Below the pieces are notes generated by a model. It searched no databases. It was not told the origin of the DNA and saw only the letters and a program-made list of their open reading frames with translations. This document shows positions 27,980-37,105 of a stretch of DNA of 64,000 nt, piece after piece. The position numbers were made by a program, and so were the translations under genes. Source of the stretch: Clostridium sp. C8-1-8 (GTDB lineage: Bacteria; Bacillota; Clostridia; Clostridiales; Clostridiaceae); contig NZ_JAABNO010000004.1 in assembly GCF_009928445.1 (NCBI RefSeq), forward strand, positions 1-64,000, written 5' to 3'. Each line of letters begins with the position of its first letter. Position 1 is the first letter of the stretch.

Positions 27980-29800
27980 TTAATCCTCCCTTATAGGTAA
28001 CTCAAAAGTAAAAGTACTACCTAAGCCATATTGGCTTTCACAATAAATATTTCCACCATGAAGTTCTACAATTTGTTTAGAAAGTGCTAGTCCAAGACCA
28101 GTACCGTCACTTTCACTATTAGCTCTAAAGAACTTCTCAAAAATCCTAGTCTGATATTCATTGGTGATTCCTATACCTGTATCTTTAACAAAGATACTTA
28201 AATATCCATTATTTTCATAGGCTCCTATCAGTACTGAGCCAAAGTTTTTAGTGTATTTAATAGCATTGGACATCAGGTTATTTAATACCCAGCCTATCTT
28301 TTCTTCATCAACGTGAAGTTCTGGAAGGTTGTCCTGAAGCCCTATACGAAGCTCAATGTTTTTGTTTTCTAATAGTGAATAATATTCTTCTACACTCCTA
28401 TTAATGATATCATATGCAGAGCAGAAGTCCATATTTAAAAGTTTTTGATCCGATTCTAATTGACCATATCTTAAAAAGTTATTTATAAGATTAAGCAGCT
28501 TCTGGCTGTCTTCACTTATAGCAGAAACAATCTTATTAAAGTTCTTATTTGATTCCATCATCTCTGAATCCTCTAATAAGCTTGCTCCCATCATAATAGA
28601 TGTAAGTGGAGTTTTGATTTCATGAGATAAGGAGGAAATCAAATCATGTTTTAACTTTTCTACCTTCTTTATTTCTGTTATATTTTGGAAGTAGACCACT
28701 ATACCATTAGTCTTATTCATATTATCATTGATTTTAGATAGATTGATTTTGAAGATAGTGCTATTGTTTTTAAAGCTCATTATCTTACTATCTTTTTCTA
28801 TGTTATTGTCCATTACATTTGAAATAAAGTCAAATAGTTCCCCATAAGTTAGGGTTTCTAATACGTGACGACCTGTAGCTTGAGCTTGAGTAATTCTGAA
28901 GTAATTTTCTGCTTCATCGTTTAATAGTACTATTCTATAATTGGTATCTAAAACTATAATAGGATCGGAGATACTTTTTATTATTGTCATAGATCTATTC
29001 TTTTCATCTAGTAGCTTTCCAAAAGTACTATGTTGAAATTGATTTATTTTTTCACTCATGTTGTTGAATTCCTCAGCTAAGATACCTATCTCGTCATCTG
29101 TAAGGATTTCAGCTCTATGAGTGAAGTCGCCTTCCTTTGCTTTAATGATATCATCGTGAAGAGAATATAATGGGTTAAGAAATCTATTTATATATTTTAG
29201 GGATAAAGCAAGACCAACTAGAATCAAGAACAAACTTAAGCCTAGTGTCATTTTTATAGCTGATTCTATATTTTTATTCATAGAATCTTTTTTGTCTGTC
29301 ATTGCTTTATCATTTATTTCAGATATATCTCTAAGTGATTTATTTAGCTTTTCATATAAAGGCTGTATCTCACTGGTGTATTTATTTAAGGCAGCCTCTT
29401 TCCCTTTTGAATCTCTAATTTCAATAAGGCTAGTTAAAGAGTCTAAAAAGTCTGAATAGGACTTGTTTATATTTTCATTAATAACTTTTTCCCCTTCTTC
29501 AGTAGCGTTATTTGACTGGAAGGTGAAGTTTTCATGAAAACTATTGTTTGTATCATAAAAATTTCTTATATATACTGGATTTTTTGAATTTATGTAGCTT
29601 ATAATATCTTGCGCTTCTTCATCAATAATTTGAATCATCTTATTAGTAGCTTTTATGCTTGCATAATTATTTGAAGTTAACTTTGAGGTATTATTTTCTA
29701 CCTTAAATAAGTTATAAAGGGATACACCCCCTATAATAAAATTAGTAAATAAAAGTGCAAGAAATAAACAAAAAAACTTTAACTTTAGACTGGTTTTCAT
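27980..29800 (-). CDS. Membrane histidine kinase (TM-HAMP-PAS-HisKA-HATPase)
   Basis: A 606-residue sensor kinase. TM1 about 8-30 and TM2 about 183-202 flank an extracytoplasmic helical sensor of about 150 residues (four-helix-bundle-like). HAMP about 203-257 and PAS about 270-375 (ISDPIIVLDTNYRIVLLNDEA) follow. H393 in LSHEIKTPLTS is the phosphorylation site. The ATPase domain shows NLMSNAIKYT, VKDTGIGI and DGTGLGLALSKQIVE. The layout resembles KinB/WalK-type sensors. The ligand is unknown. The ribosome site is weak. A solo repeat arm lies 36 bases upstream, in its likely promoter region. Confidence 0.92.
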   Translation of the reverse strand: MKTSLKLKFFCLFLALLFTNFIIGGVSLYNLFKVENNTSKLTSNNYASIKATNKMIQIIDEEAQDIISYINSKNPVYIRNFYDTNNSFHENFTFQSNNATEEGEKVINENINKSYSDFLDSLTSLIEIRDSKGKEAALNKYTSEIQPLYEKLNKSLRDISEINDKAMTDKKDSMNKNIESAIKMTLGLSLFLILVGLALSLKYINRFLNPLYSLHDDIIKAKEGDFTHRAEILTDDEIGILAEEFNNMSEKINQFQHSTFGKLLDEKNRSMTIIKSISDPIIVLDTNYRIVLLNDEAENYFRITQAQATGRHVLETLTYGELFDFISNVMDNNIEKDSKIMSFKNNSTIFKINLSKINDNMNKTNGIVVYFQNITEIKKVEKLKHDLISSLSHEIKTPLTSIMMGASLLEDSEMMESNKNFNKIVSAISEDSQKLLNLINNFLRYGQLESDQKLLNMDFCSAYDIINRSVEEYYSLLENKNIELRIGLQDNLPELHVDEEKIGWVLNNLMSNAIKYTKNFGSVLIGAYENNGYLSIFVKDTGIGITNEYQTRIFEKFFRANSESDGTGLGLALSKQIVELHGGNIYCESQYGLGSTFTFELPIRED

Positions 29801-29835
29801 ATAGGCACCATTATAATCCTTTATAGTAATATTAG

Positions 29836-29940
29836 CAGTTTATTAACGCCATTTCATTGGAAAAAATTATTTAATTCTAATTGCTCGATCATATAGCATC
29901 TACTTCATAACCACTTAATTTTAACAATATTATTAAATAT
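29836..29940. repeat. Solo arm of dispersed palindromic repeat (copy 2)
   Basis: This 105-base block matches 49751-49855 at about 97 of 105 positions with no gaps, starting CAGTTTATTAACGCC and ending ATTATTAAATAT. The left arm of the palindrome is missing here. It sits just upstream of the histidine kinase gene. Confidence 0.88.
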
Positions 29941-30039
29941 GGCGTAAAATTTATAATTTGTAAAGCTACAAGAAAGTTAGCTGTGAATCTAGCATTAAAA
30001 TTATATCGAATTAAAGTTTCTTATAAGTACAAATAAAAG

Positions 30040-30134
30040 CTGCCCTTAACATAGAGCAAGTTTCATAGTTGTAAAAACTATAAGAACCCTATAGTTTAAA
30101 TATTAGAAACTATAAATTGCTATGTCAAGAGCAG
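30040..30134 (-). terminator. Branched stem structure downstream of the P1 peptidase
   Basis: On the minus strand CTGCTCTTGACATAGCAA pairs imperfectly with TTGCTCTATGTTAAGGGCAG, enclosing copies of ATAGTTT/AAACTAT that can form two inner hairpins or alternative pairings. CTTTTATTT follows. It may simply terminate the peptidase transcript, but the branched shape is more elaborate than usual. Confidence 0.5.
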
Positions 30135-30147
30135 ATTTCAGGCTTAA

Positions 30148-31116
30148 TTACTTTATTTTATCAGAATAAGCTTTAAAGCCATAGTCTGAGGTTGCATTTT
30201 TTACTCCTTTAAGTATTGCTTTTTCCATAACTCTAGCCGCTAAAAGACCAACTACATTTATATCAGCCTGTACCTTGTTAGTAGCCATGGTAAAGATAGT
30301 GTCACCATCAACCATAGTATGAGCTGGTCTCATGGTCCTTCCAAAACCATTGTGAGCCATGGAAGCAATCTTATTAGCTTCAGCTTTAGTAAGTATTGCA
30401 TTAGTGACTATAATTCCAATGGTTGTATTTCCATTGAATACATTATTCTTTTTCGAATACTGAGATATCATAACTTCTTCTGTATTAACAAAGTTTTGAA
30501 GCTCACTGTCCAGAGCTCCAGCTATTATTTCATTGGTGGATGGATCTATTACATCACCAAGGCAGTTTACTGCGACAACCGCTCCAACCTTTAATTCACC
30601 TACTTGCATTGCATAGGTGCCAAGTCCACCCTTCATTGAGTACTGAGGTCCTAGTATCTTACCAACAGTTGCTCCTGTTCCTGCACCGATATTGCCGTTT
30701 ATATCCTCTTTATAATTTTCAGAATTTATACAGGCATCGAAGCCCATCTTTTTATCAGGTCTTACTTTTCCGTTACCGCAAACTAAGTCAAAAAGAACTG
30801 CTTGACATACTATAGGTACTTTGGTTACTGATACATCAAAGCCTATATCGTGATTTTCTAAATATTTCATAACTCCAGAAGCTGCATCTAGTCCAAAAGC
30901 ACTTCCACCAGATAGAACTACTGCGTGGATCTTATCAACCATTTCAGTAGGATTTAATAAATCAGTTTCTCTAGTACCAGGTGCACCTCCTCTTACATCT
31001 ACACCAGCAGAGGCACCTGCTTCACATATTACAACTGTGCAGCCAGTACCGGCTTCAAAGTTTTGGCTGTGACCCATTCTGATTCCATCTATGTCTAAAA
31101 AGTTTATTTCTTTCAT
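30148..31116 (-). CDS. P1-family (DmpA/BapA-like) aminopeptidase
   Basis: A 322-residue Ntn-type hydrolase of peptidase family S58/P1. GVDVRGGAPGTRETDLL, LSGGSAFGLDAASGV and IGAGTGATVGK are family motifs. The autoprocessing nucleophile is probably a threonine, T231 or T232 (GNTTIGIIVTN), where DmpA/BapA have serine. Relatives release N-terminal residues, including beta-alanine, from short peptides. The start is set at ATG 31116, with AAAGGAG upstream; the longer frame would run back through the terminator of the preceding gene. It lies downstream of an ECF S component on the same strand. The substrate is unknown. Confidence 0.87.
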   Translation of the reverse strand: MKEINFLDIDGIRMGHSQNFEAGTGCTVVICEAGASAGVDVRGGAPGTRETDLLNPTEMVDKIHAVVLSGGSAFGLDAASGVMKYLENHDIGFDVSVTKVPIVCQAVLFDLVCGNGKVRPDKKMGFDACINSENYKEDINGNIGAGTGATVGKILGPQYSMKGGLGTYAMQVGELKVGAVVAVNCLGDVIDPSTNEIIAGALDSELQNFVNTEEVMISQYSKKNNVFNGNTTIGIIVTNAILTKAEANKIASMAHNGFGRTMRPAHTMVDGDTIFTMATNKVQADINVVGLLAARVMEKAILKGVKNATSDYGFKAYSDKIK

Positions 31117-31146
31117 TTTTAAAGCTCCTTTCTTGGATATATAGGT

Positions 31147-31184
31147 AAAAAAGTGTGCTGCTATTTTCATAGCTACACACTTTC
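31147..31184 (-). terminator. Terminator between the ECF S component and the P1 peptidase
   Basis: On the minus strand AAAGTGTG-TA-GCTAT pairs with ATAGC-AG-CACACTTT around GAAA, followed by a T-run. It argues that the peptidase start is downstream and that readthrough is limited. Confidence 0.8.
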
Positions 31185-31188
31185 AGTA

Positions 31189-31947
31189 TTATTTTCTTAT
31201 TTTGATTAATGCAGATACTACAGGAACTATAATTATAGTTGATATTATTGCTTCAGGAGTACCGTTTGTCATTCCTATAAGTGCTATAGCTTTTCCTGCG
31301 GTACTAGGATTTATGCTTATAGCTTTTGCAAATTTATCAACATAGAGTACATAAATTAAGGTTAATACTAAAACTGTATTTGTTAGTGTTCCAAGTAAAG
31401 AAGCTGTACCTATTGAAAGGACCTCGCTTTTTTCACTCAATTTATATTTTATGAATAAGAAAGTTAACACAACAAAAACAACTGCTGCAATTGTACAACT
31501 TATATATATAGAAAAGAATTTATTTAAGTTTAAGGCTAATTCTAATACAATTGATAGAAAGGCTATTACCGCCAGTCCAGAAGCCTTTGCATTTGCTTTT
31601 ACAGCTTTCTTCATCCATATGAATACATAGTAACTCACAACACCAATTAATATTCTTGGGATAAGCGCTACTCTAGGGTCCATAAATACGAAACTAGTAG
31701 GCGTTGGAGCAGTAAATGCTTGATACATACTAAATAGTCCAAAGCATAAGCCTATTAATCCACCAACTATAGGCCCCTCAATAATGGATCCTATTATTAC
31801 AGGTATGTGCATTATAGTAGCATTAACTGGTGGAATTTTAATAAATCCTAAACCACTTAATCCTAAAAAAATTGATATGGCAGCTAGCATAGCAGTAGTC
31901 ACCATTTGTCTTGTGCTGAACTTTGATTTGTTTAAACCTCTTTCCAT
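31189..31947 (-). CDS. ECF transporter S component, substrate unknown
   Basis: A 252-residue membrane protein with about six hydrophobic segments. The N-terminal RQMVTTAMLAAISIFL and NATIMHIPVIIGSIIEGP motifs are typical of S components of group-II energy-coupling factor transporters, which bind a vitamin or similar micronutrient and use a shared EcfA/A'/T module encoded elsewhere. No riboswitch for thiamine, folate or cobalamin was recognised upstream. A palindrome lies 39 bases upstream. The P1 peptidase next door hints at a beta-alanine-containing or peptide-like substrate (for example pantothenate-related), which is speculation. GGAGG precedes the ATG. Confidence 0.85.
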   Translation of the reverse strand: MERGLNKSKFSTRQMVTTAMLAAISIFLGLSGLGFIKIPPVNATIMHIPVIIGSIIEGPIVGGLIGLCFGLFSMYQAFTAPTPTSFVFMDPRVALIPRILIGVVSYYVFIWMKKAVKANAKASGLAVIAFLSIVLELALNLNKFFSIYISCTIAAVVFVVLTFLFIKYKLSEKSEVLSIGTASLLGTLTNTVLVLTLIYVLYVDKFAKAISINPSTAGKAIALIGMTNGTPEAIISTIIIVPVVSALIKIRK

Positions 31948-31985
31948 ACTTTACCTCCGTTCTTATTCCTTAAATTATAGGATAT

Positions 31986-32013
31986 AATTCGGCTTTTAAT
32001 TAAAAAACCAATT
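31986..32013. promoter_or_regulatory. Palindrome upstream of the ECF S component
   Basis: A near-perfect 28-base inverted repeat centred on TTAATTAA: AATTCGGCTTTTAATT against AATTAAAAAACCAATT. Three of the 14 base pairs mismatch or wobble. It is placed where an operator or leader hairpin would control the S component. Confidence 0.4.
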
Positions 32014-32658
32014 AGTTCGGTTTCCTTATGAATACCGACAAATGTATTTTAGCATGTATTAAGTTTTTATCAAGTGATTTAAATAAAAAATAAAGTTAGC
32101 AGGATTTGTTTTACAATGGTGCTTGTTGGTATCACTGTGTTTGATACTTGTATAAAAAAGATTCAGAAAATAAAAACTTTCAGTAGTGGTTGTTCCTTTG
32201 TTTAAAAATTAACAATAATACTTGTTTTTATAAAAGATTAAGTTGAACTTTAGTGTTTGTAAAGTTTCGTACTATTTAGAAAAGTATATGTTATATAAAG
32301 CTGTGGACAGATATGTATATATAGCTTGAATTTATATATTTAAGAAAGAATAAAAAACAGATATAATGCTTAATACAAATAGTATAATCTCAACTAGTAT
32401 AGTATTTGAAGTGATTGTTTCAGCTAAAAATGGGAAGTTTTTAAAGGGATATCCTCTAAGTGGATAATTTTTAAAATGTGGACTAAATTAAAAGATAGTA
32501 TTTTTACAAAATATTATAATTAGAATACAAATACTTACATTTAATGCTATAATCTAATTAATTAATAGTGAAAATATTGACTTATTTATGAAAACTTATA
32601 TATGTGATATTTATAGAAGAAATTAGGCAATAATAAATCATAGAATGGAGGTGTTAAC
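32014..32658. other. Long AT-rich non-coding stretch
   Basis: About 645 bases between the ECF gene and the HD-domain gene. Very AT-rich, with no ORF over about 30 codons carrying a ribosome site and no tRNA, riboswitch or terminator that I can support. It holds two divergent promoters at most. Its length is unusual for this compact window. Confidence 0.5.
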
Positions 32659-33336
32659 TTGGAGAATATAGATATATTTAATGAGATTGAAAAGCATTTA
32701 TTAGAAGATGATAGACCATCTAACTTTTTAGATAAACTTAAAAAAGATGGGACATTATATAAAAGACCCTTTGATATAATTGGTGGTTTAGATAAGATAG
32801 AGCAGGAGAAAAAGTTCCATCCTGAAGGCAATGTATGGAATCACACTATGCTTGTGGTTGATGAAGCTGCCTTAAGAAGAGATATTAGTGAGGATAAAAG
32901 GAGTTTGATGTGGTCAGCACTTCTTCATGATGTTGGAAAGATAAAAACAACTGTCAAAAGAAATGGAAGATGGACTGCCTATGATCATGATTCAGTGGGA
33001 GCTGAGATGAGTAGAAGATTTTTGAGAGAATTTTCTTCAGATGAGTATTTTAATGATAAAGTGGTAGGTCTTGTACGATGGCATATGCAAAATTTATATG
33101 TTAATAAGAGATTACCTTTTGCACAAATATCTAATATGGTTGATGACTGTTCAGTACATGAGATAATATTACTTTCTCTTTGTGATAGATTAGCTAGAGG
33201 GAAAATGAGCGAAGAAGAGATAGATGAAATTATAGAAAAGCTAGAAAAGTTTGTTGACACCATAGCATCCACTACTGGCGAGAGCTATGAAGGCATTAAA
33301 GAGGAAATATTGTTTAAGAGATTACAGCAGGTTTAA
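32659..33336 (+). CDS. Stand-alone HD-domain phosphohydrolase
   Basis: A 225-residue protein with the metal-binding pattern H62 (WNHTMLVVDEA), H90-D91 (LLHDVGKIK) and later YDHDSVGAEM and VRWHMQN. The arrangement resembles the HD domain found after the CCA-adding nucleotidyltransferase, but no nucleotidyltransferase domain is present. It probably cleaves a phosphoester or nucleotide; the substrate is unknown. The start is TTG, set by GGAGGTG 6 bases upstream. It is monocistronic, with a strong terminator downstream. Confidence 0.82.
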   Translation: MENIDIFNEIEKHLLEDDRPSNFLDKLKKDGTLYKRPFDIIGGLDKIEQEKKFHPEGNVWNHTMLVVDEAALRRDISEDKRSLMWSALLHDVGKIKTTVKRNGRWTAYDHDSVGAEMSRRFLREFSSDEYFNDKVVGLVRWHMQNLYVNKRLPFAQISNMVDDCSVHEIILLSLCDRLARGKMSEEEIDEIIEKLEKFVDTIASTTGESYEGIKEEILFKRLQQV

Positions 33337-33411
33337 ATAATGTATTTGTATATGATAGCATGGGTTATAGTAGATAGGCTTGCTATCTATTACAATAACA
33401 TAATCAGGAAA

Positions 33412-33457
33412 TACAATGAACTAGCTAAAATGGTAGAAGCTAGTTCATTGTGTTTTT
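33412..33457 (+). terminator. Rho-independent terminator
   Basis: ACAATGAACTAGCT / AGCTAGTTCATTGT around an 11-base loop, followed by a T-run. Confidence 0.9.
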
Positions 33458-33729
33458 ATACTATTTTAACGATAAAATTCTATGAGAAAATAAAATAATT
33501 AAGATAAAATTAAGATAAAATTAATTTACTTTTTATTAATTCATAGTAAGATGTATATAGGAACATATGAAATGAACTTTTATAATTCCTATATCCAGTC
33601 ACTTCGCTTTAAAGACTATTTTAATCACTTCTCTATTTTATGATAGGGTAAACTTAAAATATAGATGTTATCATGAAGTGATAAACTTATAAAAAGCATA
33701 TAAGGTAGACTATCTAAGAGGAGGAGTTT
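33458..33729. other. Intergenic region with short direct repeat
   Basis: Carries AAGATAAAATT twice in tandem near 33500-33525 and ends with the AGAGGAGG ribosome site of the next gene. No gene seen. Confidence 0.45.
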
Positions 33730-34431
33730 ATGAATAGACTGATAAGCTCATTAAAAAAGTACAAAGGAATAATCATTCTTGTACTGTCCATTATAGCCTT
33801 ATTCTTATTGTTCTATATATTTAGAACACAGATACACAATATTACAGAAACTTTGAAGAATAACGAAAAGTTTAAGAGGTACCTACTTTCTTTTGGACCT
33901 TTGGCTCCAATAGTTTATACTTTTTTTCAATTTCTCCAGGTGGTTATATTTTTCATTCCAGGAGAAGTATTTCAAACAGCTGGGGGGTACGTATTCGGTA
34001 CTATAGAAGCAACTGTATTATCTATAATCGGTATAAACTTAGGATCAGTAATATTATTTCAACTCACTAAAAAGTATGGAACTGGCTTTGTTAGTAAAGT
34101 AGTACCAGATATAGCCATAAAGCCTTTTGAAAAGATTATGAACACAGAGAGACTAAATCTTGTTGTTTTCTTGATATATTTCTTACCAGGGATACCTAAG
34201 GATAGCTCCATATTCCTGTGTGGCCTTTCAAAGGTTTCTTTGAAGGATTTCCTAATATACTCCACTTTAGGACGTTTGCCAATGCTTATATTATCAAGTT
34301 ACTATGGCGCTAATTTGGCAATGGGCAACAGAATAGTAATTTATTCAGGAACAACTATATTCATAGCTTTAATAATAATAGGAATAGTGTTTAAAGATAA
34401 GTTATTTAAAGGTTTAGAGAAGGCTAGCTAA
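33730..34431 (+). CDS. TVP38/TMEM64 (DedA-like, VTT) family membrane protein
   Basis: A 233-residue protein with about five hydrophobic segments. The VTT signature is present: FFIPGEVFQTAGGYVFG and a re-entrant region YFLPGIPKDSSIFLCGLSKV, then STLGRLPML. Relatives act in membrane lipid flipping or homeostasis; the precise role here is unknown. It has its own ribosome site (GAGGAG) and terminator. Confidence 0.88.
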   Translation: MNRLISSLKKYKGIIILVLSIIALFLLFYIFRTQIHNITETLKNNEKFKRYLLSFGPLAPIVYTFFQFLQVVIFFIPGEVFQTAGGYVFGTIEATVLSIIGINLGSVILFQLTKKYGTGFVSKVVPDIAIKPFEKIMNTERLNLVVFLIYFLPGIPKDSSIFLCGLSKVSLKDFLIYSTLGRLPMLILSSYYGANLAMGNRIVIYSGTTIFIALIIIGIVFKDKLFKGLEKAS

Positions 34432-34462
34432 AAATAATAATATTAAATCGATTATGATGTTT

Positions 34463-34505
34463 AAAACATGCAAACTAGGAGGTTATCCTGTATGCATGTT
34501 TTTTT
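34463..34505 (+). terminator. Rho-independent terminator
   Basis: AACATGCA / TGCATGTT arms around a 20-base loop, followed by TTTTT. Confidence 0.75.
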
Positions 34506-34730
34506 ACTGTATATGGAAGTATAAGTTAAAGGATAATACTTACAGTTATTATTTAAACATTGAAAAAAAGAAGAATTTCATGTAAAATATTATATTTGAT
34601 GATAAAAGATATTTTGTGATTGAATTTTGTATAGAGAGTTTATGACTAAGCGGAATATTAGCATTGTAATAAGTGTATATTTTTCGCAAAACAGATATTA
34701 AAGTATTGTATATACTGAGAGGGTGATAAG

Positions 34731-35876
34731 ATGGAGGTGTATTTTGACAATAGTGCTACTACAAAGCCTATTGATGAAGTTATTGAAGCCATGAACTATG
34801 GGATGAGAGAATTCTATGGTAATCCTTCTTCCTTGCATAAGATGGGGATAAAGTGTGATAGAGAACTTCTAAGTTGTAGAGAGATACTAGCTAATATAAT
34901 AAATTGTACTAAAGAGGAAATTTATTTTACCTCTGGTGGAAGTGAAAGTAATAATATGATAATAAAAGGACTAACTAAGCCTGGAAATCATATTATAATT
35001 TCTGGTTTTGAGCATCCAAGTGTTTTGAGTACTTGTAAGGAATTAGAGGAACATGGAGTAAAGGTTACTTATCTTGATGTTGATAATTTTGGACAAATAG
35101 ATATAGAACAGCTTGAAGAAAGTATATGTAAGGATACAGTATTGGTATCTATTATGCATGTTAACAATGAAATTGGTGCTGTTCAAGACCTTGAGAAGAT
35201 AGGAAAATTAGTAAAAGAAAGAAGTAAAAGAGCCAAATTTCATGTAGATGCGGTTCAAAGCTTCGGTAAGTTTAAGATAGATATTAAAAAGTCTAAAATA
35301 GACTCACTTTCTGTAAGTGCCCATAAGATACATGGTCCCAAAGGTACTGGATTTTGTTATGTTAGAAAAGGCCTTTCTTTGGCCCCTCTAGTAAGTGGAG
35401 GAGGACAGGAAAAGGGCTTTAGATCTGGTACAGAAAACTTGCCAGCAGTAATGGGAATGGTAAAAGCAGCACAAATAATTTATAAAAATATAGATGATAA
35501 GTTTAATAGGACTTTAGAGTTAAAGAGATATTTTATAAGTCGATTAGAAGATGTAAAAGATATAAGGATTAATAGTCCTTTAAATGATAATATATCACCA
35601 TATATTTTGAATGTATCTTTTGTAGGAGTTAGAGCAGAAGTTCTTCTTCATCTATTAGAGGAAAAGGATATATATGTTTCAACAGGATCAGCCTGTTCCT
35701 CTAGACATATTTCAACTAAAGGCAGTCATGTGCTAAATGCTATAGGATTATCTGAAAAAGAAATAACTGGAGCAATAAGATTCAGCTTTTCAAGTTTCAA
35801 TACAATAGAAGAAGTTGATTATGTTATAGAAGTATTAAAAAATTCATTAACTTTTTTAAGGAGAGTAAAAATATGA
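34731..35876 (+). CDS. iscS: Cysteine desulfurase (IscS/NifS family)
   Basis: A 381-residue PLP enzyme mobilising sulfur from cysteine. The Schiff-base lysine is K199 in SAHKIHGPKG and the persulfide cysteine is C322 in STGSACSSR. The N-terminal FDNSATTKP is typical. The stop overlaps the thiI start (ATGA), so this is the dedicated sulfur donor for 4-thiouridine synthesis, as in other Firmicutes NifZ-ThiI pairs; it may also serve Fe-S assembly. Confidence 0.93.
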   Translation: MEVYFDNSATTKPIDEVIEAMNYGMREFYGNPSSLHKMGIKCDRELLSCREILANIINCTKEEIYFTSGGSESNNMIIKGLTKPGNHIIISGFEHPSVLSTCKELEEHGVKVTYLDVDNFGQIDIEQLEESICKDTVLVSIMHVNNEIGAVQDLEKIGKLVKERSKRAKFHVDAVQSFGKFKIDIKKSKIDSLSVSAHKIHGPKGTGFCYVRKGLSLAPLVSGGGQEKGFRSGTENLPAVMGMVKAAQIIYKNIDDKFNRTLELKRYFISRLEDVKDIRINSPLNDNISPYILNVSFVGVRAEVLLHLLEEKDIYVSTGSACSSRHISTKGSHVLNAIGLSEKEITGAIRFSFSSFNTIEEVDYVIEVLKNSLTFLRRVKI

Positions 35877-37027
35877 GAAAATTAATTCTTGTTAAGTATG
35901 CACCTGAGATATTTCTTAAGGGACTTAATAGAGGTAAGTTTGAAAGAAAGCTTAAGGAAAATATTAAAAAGAAATTAGCTGGGCTTGATTTCGAAATAAT
36001 AGAAGATCAAAACAGATGGTTTATAAAGTGTGATGATTTAGAAGAGGCTAGCAAAAGAGCTAAAAACGTATTTGGAGTAATGGAGATTTGTATAGTTACT
36101 CAGGTTGAGAGAGATTTAGATGCTATAAAAGCATTAGCTCTTGAAAAAGTAAAGGAAAGCGGAGCTTCGACCTTCAAGGTAGAAACTAATAGAGCTGACA
36201 AGCTGTTCCCATTTAATTCAATGGAAACTTCAAGAGGTGTTGGTGGATACGTACTTAATAAGCTAGAACATATATCAGTAGATATACATAATCCAGAATG
36301 TAGATTAAAGGTAGAAATAAGAGAAAAGAATGCTTATGTCTATACAAATAAAGACAAGATAAAAGGTGCGGGAGGACTTCCATATGGAATGAATGGAAGC
36401 ACTATGCTTATGCTTTCAGGAGGTATTGACTCCCCAGTAGCTGGTTATCTTATGGCAAGAAGAGGCGTTGAGCTTAACTGTGTATATTATCATTCTCATC
36501 CTTACACTTCAGAGAGAGCAAAGGATAAGGTTAAAGACTTAGCTAAGATATTGGCTCAATATACTGAAAAAGTTAATCTGTATGTAGTACCTTTTACGGA
36601 TATTCAAATGTCTATAATAGAAAAGTGCAGAGAAGATGAACTTACAATCATAATGAGAAGATTTATGATGAGAGTTGCATGCAAGCTTTCAGAAATAAAA
36701 GGAATACAATCTGTATCCAGTGGAGAAAGTATAGGTCAAGTAGCGTCTCAAACTATGGAAGGTTTGATAGTTAGCACAGATGTAGCAGATAGACCAGTCT
36801 TTAGACCTCTTGTAGCAATGGATAAGGAAGATATTATAGAAATAGCAAACAACATAGGTACTTTTGAAACTTCAATATTACCATATGAAGATTGCTGTAC
36901 TATATTCGTTCCAAAGCATCCAAAGACAAAACCAAGAGTTGATGCTATAAGAAAGTCAGAAAGTGTGCTAGATATAGATGCGCTAGTTGATAAGGCTATA
37001 GAAAACTTAGAAAAGTATACATTTTAG
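35873..37027 (+). CDS. thiI: tRNA 4-thiouridine synthetase ThiI
   Basis: A 384-residue protein: ferredoxin-like and THUMP domains (residues about 1-165) bind tRNA, and the PP-loop adenylation domain starts at about 180 (MLSGGIDSPVAGYLMARRG). It thiolates U8 of tRNA. The C-terminal rhodanese domain of the E. coli enzyme is missing, as usual in Firmicutes, so sulfur comes directly from the desulfurase encoded upstream. Overlaps it by 4 bases. Confidence 0.94.
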   Translation: MRKLILVKYAPEIFLKGLNRGKFERKLKENIKKKLAGLDFEIIEDQNRWFIKCDDLEEASKRAKNVFGVMEICIVTQVERDLDAIKALALEKVKESGASTFKVETNRADKLFPFNSMETSRGVGGYVLNKLEHISVDIHNPECRLKVEIREKNAYVYTNKDKIKGAGGLPYGMNGSTMLMLSGGIDSPVAGYLMARRGVELNCVYYHSHPYTSERAKDKVKDLAKILAQYTEKVNLYVVPFTDIQMSIIEKCREDELTIIMRRFMMRVACKLSEIKGIQSVSSGESIGQVASQTMEGLIVSTDVADRPVFRPLVAMDKEDIIEIANNIGTFETSILPYEDCCTIFVPKHPKTKPRVDAIRKSESVLDIDALVDKAIENLEKYTF

Positions 37028-37067
37028 TTTAATGACTAAGATATAAAAATTGTATAGTTAATGGATA

Positions 37068-37105
37068 AAAGATAAAGGTAGAATAACTATCTTTATCTTT
37101 TTCTA
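37068..37105 (+). terminator. Rho-independent terminator after thiI
   Basis: AAAGATAAAG-G-TAG pairs with CTA-T-CTTTATCTTT around AATAA, followed by a T-rich run. Confidence 0.82.

Noticed and set aside
31117..31170. N-terminal extension of the P1 peptidase to 31170
   Set aside because: The extra 18 codons lie across the terminator of the preceding gene, and AAAGGAG precedes the internal ATG at 31116.
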